Positions 59,154 through 64,000 of a stretch of 64,000 nucleotides of DNA are shown piece by piece. The DNA is from Cardinalis cardinalis (Eukaryota > Chordata > Aves > Passeriformes > Cardinalidae). Position 1 is the first letter of the stretch. The number at the start of each line of letters is the position of its first letter. The stretch covers positions 282,306 through 346,305 of the forward strand of contig JACDOX010000327.1 of the NCBI GenBank assembly GCA_014549065.1, in the 5' to 3' direction. The notes under the pieces are model-generated. The model was not told where the DNA came from and searched no databases. It worked only from the letters and a program-made list of their open reading frames with translations. A program made the translations under genes and the position numbers.

Positions 59154-60782
59154 TCTATTCTGGCTATAATTCTGTGCAAGATGCAAACCATTTCAGTGAC
59201 CTAGAGGATAGTTTTAAGTCCAGAGATCAAAGCTAAGGCAGCTTCTGTGAGATNCTGTGCAAGAAGGGAAACACTCAAATGCAATCCAAGCAGCAGCACA
59301 GCCTGTCTCCCCTTCCTCCAACATGTTTAAGTTTGCCTACTAAAGACTTGGAAGTGAGNGAGACACGTCAAATATTTGGAAAGAAAACCCTCACAGGCAG
59401 GTGGCTATTTGCCACGCAGACAACGGTAACAAGTTCTCCCAAAGGCCGGCCCGTGTCAGGGAATCTGGGGGAAGGAGGAACCAATTACCAGCTCCAAGAG
59501 AAGCAAGAGCAACTCTAGAAGTGATCTGCTCAGAGCTAGCAGTTCTTCATTTTGTGAGGACATCCCNTACGAGCAGAGGCAGCTGCTGGCCTGTGGAATG
59601 AGGCCTTCCTGAGAGCTGCACAGCTGAAGGAAAGGCTCTCTGAACCTGCCCTCACCAGGGCATTCTTCTAAGGCATGATCAATCAGCATCCATGCACAAG
59701 GAAAAAGGTCATGTTTATGCTTCAAAACACAGAAAGTGTCTGTGCAGCAGAGTCCTTTGTTTTCACCATGCTCAATCACAACACCAAGCTGGAGAACAAT
59801 CAGTTTAGAAAGACAGGATTCAGTAAACTCTGTGAAAACAGCTCCAACACTCAGCGAAGAGCTGAGGATTCCGGGTGCTCCTGCAGCAGCCCCAGCAGGC
59901 CAGCCTGGCACAGGGGCTGTTGTTTGGATTGGTGCAGACTGGGTTTCATGCAGTCACTGGTGTTCTGAGCAACTTCCACAGCTGCTCTACCTGAGAGAGG
60001 CGCACACAGCCTGACCAACACAGCCTTCACCACCCACATGGTCCCTTTTGAACTGGGAACACCTGACCAGGAGGAAATATCATCCCACATTGTGCACTGC
60101 TGCACATAAAGCATATTCTTCAACTTTCTAAAAAAAAAACCCAAAACCCTGGAATAGTGCCATAGTAAAACATTTTTGTTCTGTTGCAATATGACTCCTG
60201 TGACACATTGAGATGCAGAGAAAAAAAAGGAAAATTCTGGAAAAATTGGAATAACTTGAATTATCTTTGCTATCTGAAAAAAAGTAACTTCCTTTACTAT
60301 TTCAAAATTCAGTCTGAAATATATTAATATTATAGGTTAAATTAATATACTAGTAATACAAAACAATNCAATATTACTATGTTAATACAATTAACTGTAT
60401 CACTAAAATAGCATTTGCTGCGCTCTGACAAGGCNAGACTTCCTAAATGTAATGCACTTCACACCTCCAAAAAGCAGGACGTTGTGATTCAGGATATCTT
60501 CTTTTGTATCTATATTTACAACAGTAAATAAGTTATTTAAAATCTACCCACTANGAACAGCAATAAATGCATTAAGTTTAATACAGAATGTTATCCTCCT
60601 CCACTGTGTGACTACATTTCCAGACTGGATCAATGCAGCAGCAGCTCCCGATGGACAGTGGGTGGTTCCTTTTAGAGCACTCAAGTTAGCCAAAATAAAA
60701 CTCAGTAGCTCATCAGACAAATCCAGTTCCTGGATTCAGTGTGGCTTGCTAATTCAACATCTTTAACTGCATATCCTCAGGA

Positions 60783-60814
60783 TTTTTTTTTTTTTTCGGG
60801 GGGGGGGAGGGGGG
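60783..60814. repeat. T14-C-G10-A-G6 homopolymer junction
   Basis: Fourteen T, one C, ten G, one A, six G on the plus strand. It is a hard-to-sequence junction, so run lengths may be inexact. Confidence 0.9.
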
Positions 60815-61728
60815 AAGATTTGGGTCTTTTGTTGTTGCAGTTTTTTGATTTTTGTCTCAGTGTCAGTACATGACCTGNTGAATTTTTTTCCTGCTTAAAA
60901 ATAACCTGGGTTCCACAACTAAATTAAAAAACTCTGAGTGTTGAAAGACTGACTATGCCATCCTGAACAAAAAGCATCCCACAACAGGCAGTGCTTTCTA
61001 CCAGAACTTCAGAACTTCCTTAAGAAGTGTCAAGTTCTTGAACCACAGGAAGTTTTTCTGCCAGTGTCTATTCTGTGAAAAACACTAAAGTAGGATTTTT
61101 TTTAAAGTATCTTCTGGAAAAGAATGTATTTAATGACAGTGAAATTTCCCAAATCTCAGTGTATGCTGTTGCTATGATTTATGCTAAGGAACAATAAGGA
61201 AAACTAAAAAAACTCAGAATTTTCTTTCTTTATGTGATAGTCCCAATAACACAGAACAAACGGGCACATCTCTACAAGCCAGTCTGAGATTTCTGGGTTC
61301 AATGTTCTTTCATCTCCCATCCAAAATATAAACATGCTCCGAGGAACAAGTGATGCGTTGTACCAGTCATCTCACTGTCAATATTTTAAATTTCAGCTGC
61401 AATATGGAACTGGGTATTTTCATTACATTAGTTACGAGGACAAAGCTGGATATGAAGGCTGTGGAGCAGCAAGAGGTGGCAAGTTCTGTCAGTATATCTT
61501 TGATTAAGGCTGAATCATATTACACAGCCCAGGTTCAGTACTGGCTCACAAGCATCCTGGATAAGGTGTGTGTTACAGAAAGGCATGGTCTNGGTATTTT
61601 CTCCAGTTGTTTCATAGNTTTTGCCTTTGTGCCTGTAAGCTCTGTGGAGCACGGACTTCTCTCTACTTCACAGAGGGCCACGTGAATTTGGAGTTTAGGC
61701 ACCTGTATGATACAAATTAAATCTCCTT

Positions 61729-61771
61729 TCATATAATTTCATATAATTTCATATAATTTATATATAATTTC
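61729..61771. repeat. Three-copy TTCATATAAT repeat
   Basis: A 10-bp unit TTCATATAAT is repeated three times, ending in TATATATAATTTC. Confidence 0.9.
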
Positions 61772-62921
61772 AATACTACTGTGTATTTCTCAATCAGAAT
61801 ATAGGTAATTTTGTTTTTAAATAAAAACATTATGAAAATACTAAATGTTTCTGAGATCTGTTTCCCTATGTACCTTTAGATACCATACAAGACTTGAGCA
61901 TGAATTAGAAGAAGACAATTCTTGAACACCATTACATAAACATATCTGTACAAAGAATGCCTCCAATTAGCAGTCCAGTGCTCCACTTGTCCAGAAGCCA
62001 CTGAAATCAGTTCCATTACATATACTACNTTGGGTTCATTTTGTGAAAGATCCTAAATGCTTCAGCTTTAAGCCTGTCACATTGACATGGAAGCTAAAGA
62101 ATTATCATTTGTCTGAAATCATTTCAGAGAGGTGAGTTTCNGTGGGTTTAGTTTTCACCAATCAGATTTACCTGTATGATAACCAATGTGCCCATACTTA
62201 ATTCCCAGGCTACACAACAGGAATTTCTGCCAAAGCAAGACAGTGAAAGACACGGGTTTGGAGCTGAAGAGGTTTCCTTTCGGAGCACCTAGGATGCATT
62301 GCCTGCTGCTGCCTTCCTGGGGAAGAGGATAGAAATCCATCACAAAATGGAAATCTCCCATTCACATCTGATTTCTAGCACAGATGGCATTAAGTTACAT
62401 CATACAGAGCAAACTAAGGGATAGATTAGGTGCTTTCTATTCAGACACGTGTAATGCAAATGCTTTTGAGTCCATCTATAAAAACCTGTTAAAAGCATAG
62501 CCCAGATGATAGTCTTTGGCTTGCCACACCACAGAGAGAAGATGAGGAGCTTTTGATAAGAAGATAAAGACAGGAAAAGTTTTTGGTACCCATAGAAACA
62601 AACAGAAATCTAGAATTTTTTAAATGCTTCTTCCTTGTTCCTTACAGCTGGACCTCGTAGGACAAAAGGTGATATTTGGCATCACATCACAGTTCCTTCT
62701 TTTCCTCGCNTGCCCCCAGACCTGTGCTACTCCTTGCCCTACCTGCACTAGGAAAACTGCTGGAGGTGGCCCCAGTCAGTCCAAGGGCATTTCTTGGACC
62801 AACCTGATGCACAGCTACCCCTACTGCCAGCCAGCACAGGCGCCCCAAGACAAGCAAATCCCATCAGGGCTCCCCCATGCAACGCTCTGAGATGCATCTC
62901 ACTCATCAGGGAATGGCAGCC

Positions 62922-62965
62922 TGGTGCCCTAAACTCCTCTGACCCGATGCCCTAAACTCCTCTGC
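62922..62965. repeat. Two-copy 23-bp repeat
   Basis: TGCCCTAAACTCCTCTG occurs twice, 23 bp apart. Confidence 0.9.
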
Positions 62966-64000
62966 ACAAACTCAGCGAGCCCTGAAGGCCAGTTCATCCC
63001 ACAGCCTGCACAGGGGCTGTGAACCACCTGCCTCACACACCCCACAGATCCCATAGCCACAGGGGGATTTCATGCACTGCCCACAACCACCAACCCATCC
63101 ACAAACAGTAAATACATTAAAAATCCCCCCACTGAGCTGTGATGCAGAATGCAAGTTTCAACTTGTGCACCTTCAAAGAATTTACNAGAGATTCCTTTCT
63201 GCTCTTTAATAATGAATTCATCACAACATCAATCAAAACATTGGATCAACTATAANGTTAATTGAAGGTTCACAAAAACACTACATTTCAGTTAGAACAC
63301 TACATGGGGGGGTAATTTTGCTTATTTCTTGAATAATGGTTTAATGACTCTCAAATTAAGTAACAACTCTTGGTTTCATTTTCTCCACTAAAATAAAGAC
63401 ATATTTATTATCTTTAAAAGCAATTAAACAGGAAGTTGACTGGTCTTCAATTCCGTGTAAGAAAATTTCTTACTTAGCTAGGTAAAGTCTCTAAAATGCT
63501 GTGCAAAGTTAAAAAAAGGGGGACAATCTGTAAGAGATGGTCATGGAGACATTTTGGAGAAAAGTAGCAATTTCTTTTTCTTAATATAGTAAAATTGCTT
63601 AAAATTAAAGTAGGAAAACGCATGTATAACAAAAGCATGCCAAAAACTCTGTTAAAATGGCACCTTGTTTAAAGACACCATACTCAACAGATTTTTCCCA
63701 GCTTTCCAAAGTCATCTTTGTTTTCCAGTAAGAGTGGGATGCNATGAAGAGGACCAGAAAGTTGAAGACAGCCCCGGACACTCTCCATGGATCCCGGCAG
63801 CCACAGGCTCTGCCGTGCTGCTGGCAGGAGGGAAGGCAGGAGAGGCAGCGGGGAACTGGCCGGGCCGGTTCCCGGCAGACACCACTCGCTCTTCGGGAAG
63901 GAGGGCTGACTCACACAGCCCATCCTGAAAGGAGGGCAAGCCTGTGCTGGAGTCACCTCCCTGGGCCTGGACACATGGCTGGCCCTGCACACATGGCTGC

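Larger units (their letters stand above)
40810..64000 (-). other. Intron 1 and upstream (at least 23 kb, runs off the window)
   Basis: The sequence upstream of the ATG exon holds two minisatellites (42613-44360), several microsatellites and otherwise unique AT-rich DNA. I see no CpG island of promoter type and cannot place the non-coding first exon. It is most likely beyond 64000, or too short to recognise without transcripts. In human, CCDC148 lies head-to-head upstream of PKP4 (from memory), and no exon of it is recognisable on the plus strand here. Confidence 0.6.

Noticed and set aside
63750..64000. GC-rich right edge as the PKP4 promoter
   Set aside because: It is GC-rich but with few CpGs, and no exon-donor structure is identifiable on the minus strand.

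Overview
The window is vertebrate, almost certainly avian, genomic DNA. It holds one multi-exon gene on the minus strand with vertebrate-type splice sites, and two fragments of CR1 LINEs of the kind found throughout bird genomes. The larger CR1 looks passerine-like, but that is from memory and was not searched. About one isolated N per few hundred bases suggests a diploid assembly whose heterozygous sites were written as N. There are also two real gaps (24 and 737 N).

The gene is PKP4 (plakophilin-4, also called p0071), a member of the p120-catenin/delta-catenin armadillo family. I reconstructed 21 coding exons by reading the minus strand, and every splice phase closes. The model runs from the ATG at 40802-40804 to a TAG at 3070-3072. 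It totals 3585 coding nt, or 1194 residues, against 1192 for human PKP4 as I remember it. I call the ATG exon 'exon 2' because a splice acceptor lies 5 nt before the ATG, so at least one non-coding first exon lies upstream, probably beyond position 64000.

Layout from high to low coordinate, which is the direction of transcription: 40810-64000 is intron 1, with two large minisatellite arrays at 42613-44360. Exons 2-6 (40809-22066) encode the N-terminal head with its coiled coil and a 35-nt mini-exon. Exons 7-9 (21276-17179) encode a Ser/Pro-rich linker and are unusually GC-rich. Exons 10-18 (14810-6922) encode the armadillo domain. Exons 19-22 (6814-3070) encode the tail, which ends in the PDZ ligand Asp-Ser-Trp-Val. 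The 3' UTR runs to about 2600. Positions 1-2595 are intergenic, with no gene that I can support.

The most interesting sequence-level points are: two introns (9 and 17) whose only frame-preserving donor is GC rather than GT; a NAGNAG acceptor at the last exon; an alternative donor/acceptor pair around intron 5; two adjacent minisatellites with higher-order repeat structure, carrying acceptor-like and donor-like motifs on the strand opposite PKP4; an internally expanded CR1; and a G-rich stretch of 3' UTR interrupted by an assembly gap. I found no new gene system or defence-type locus here.
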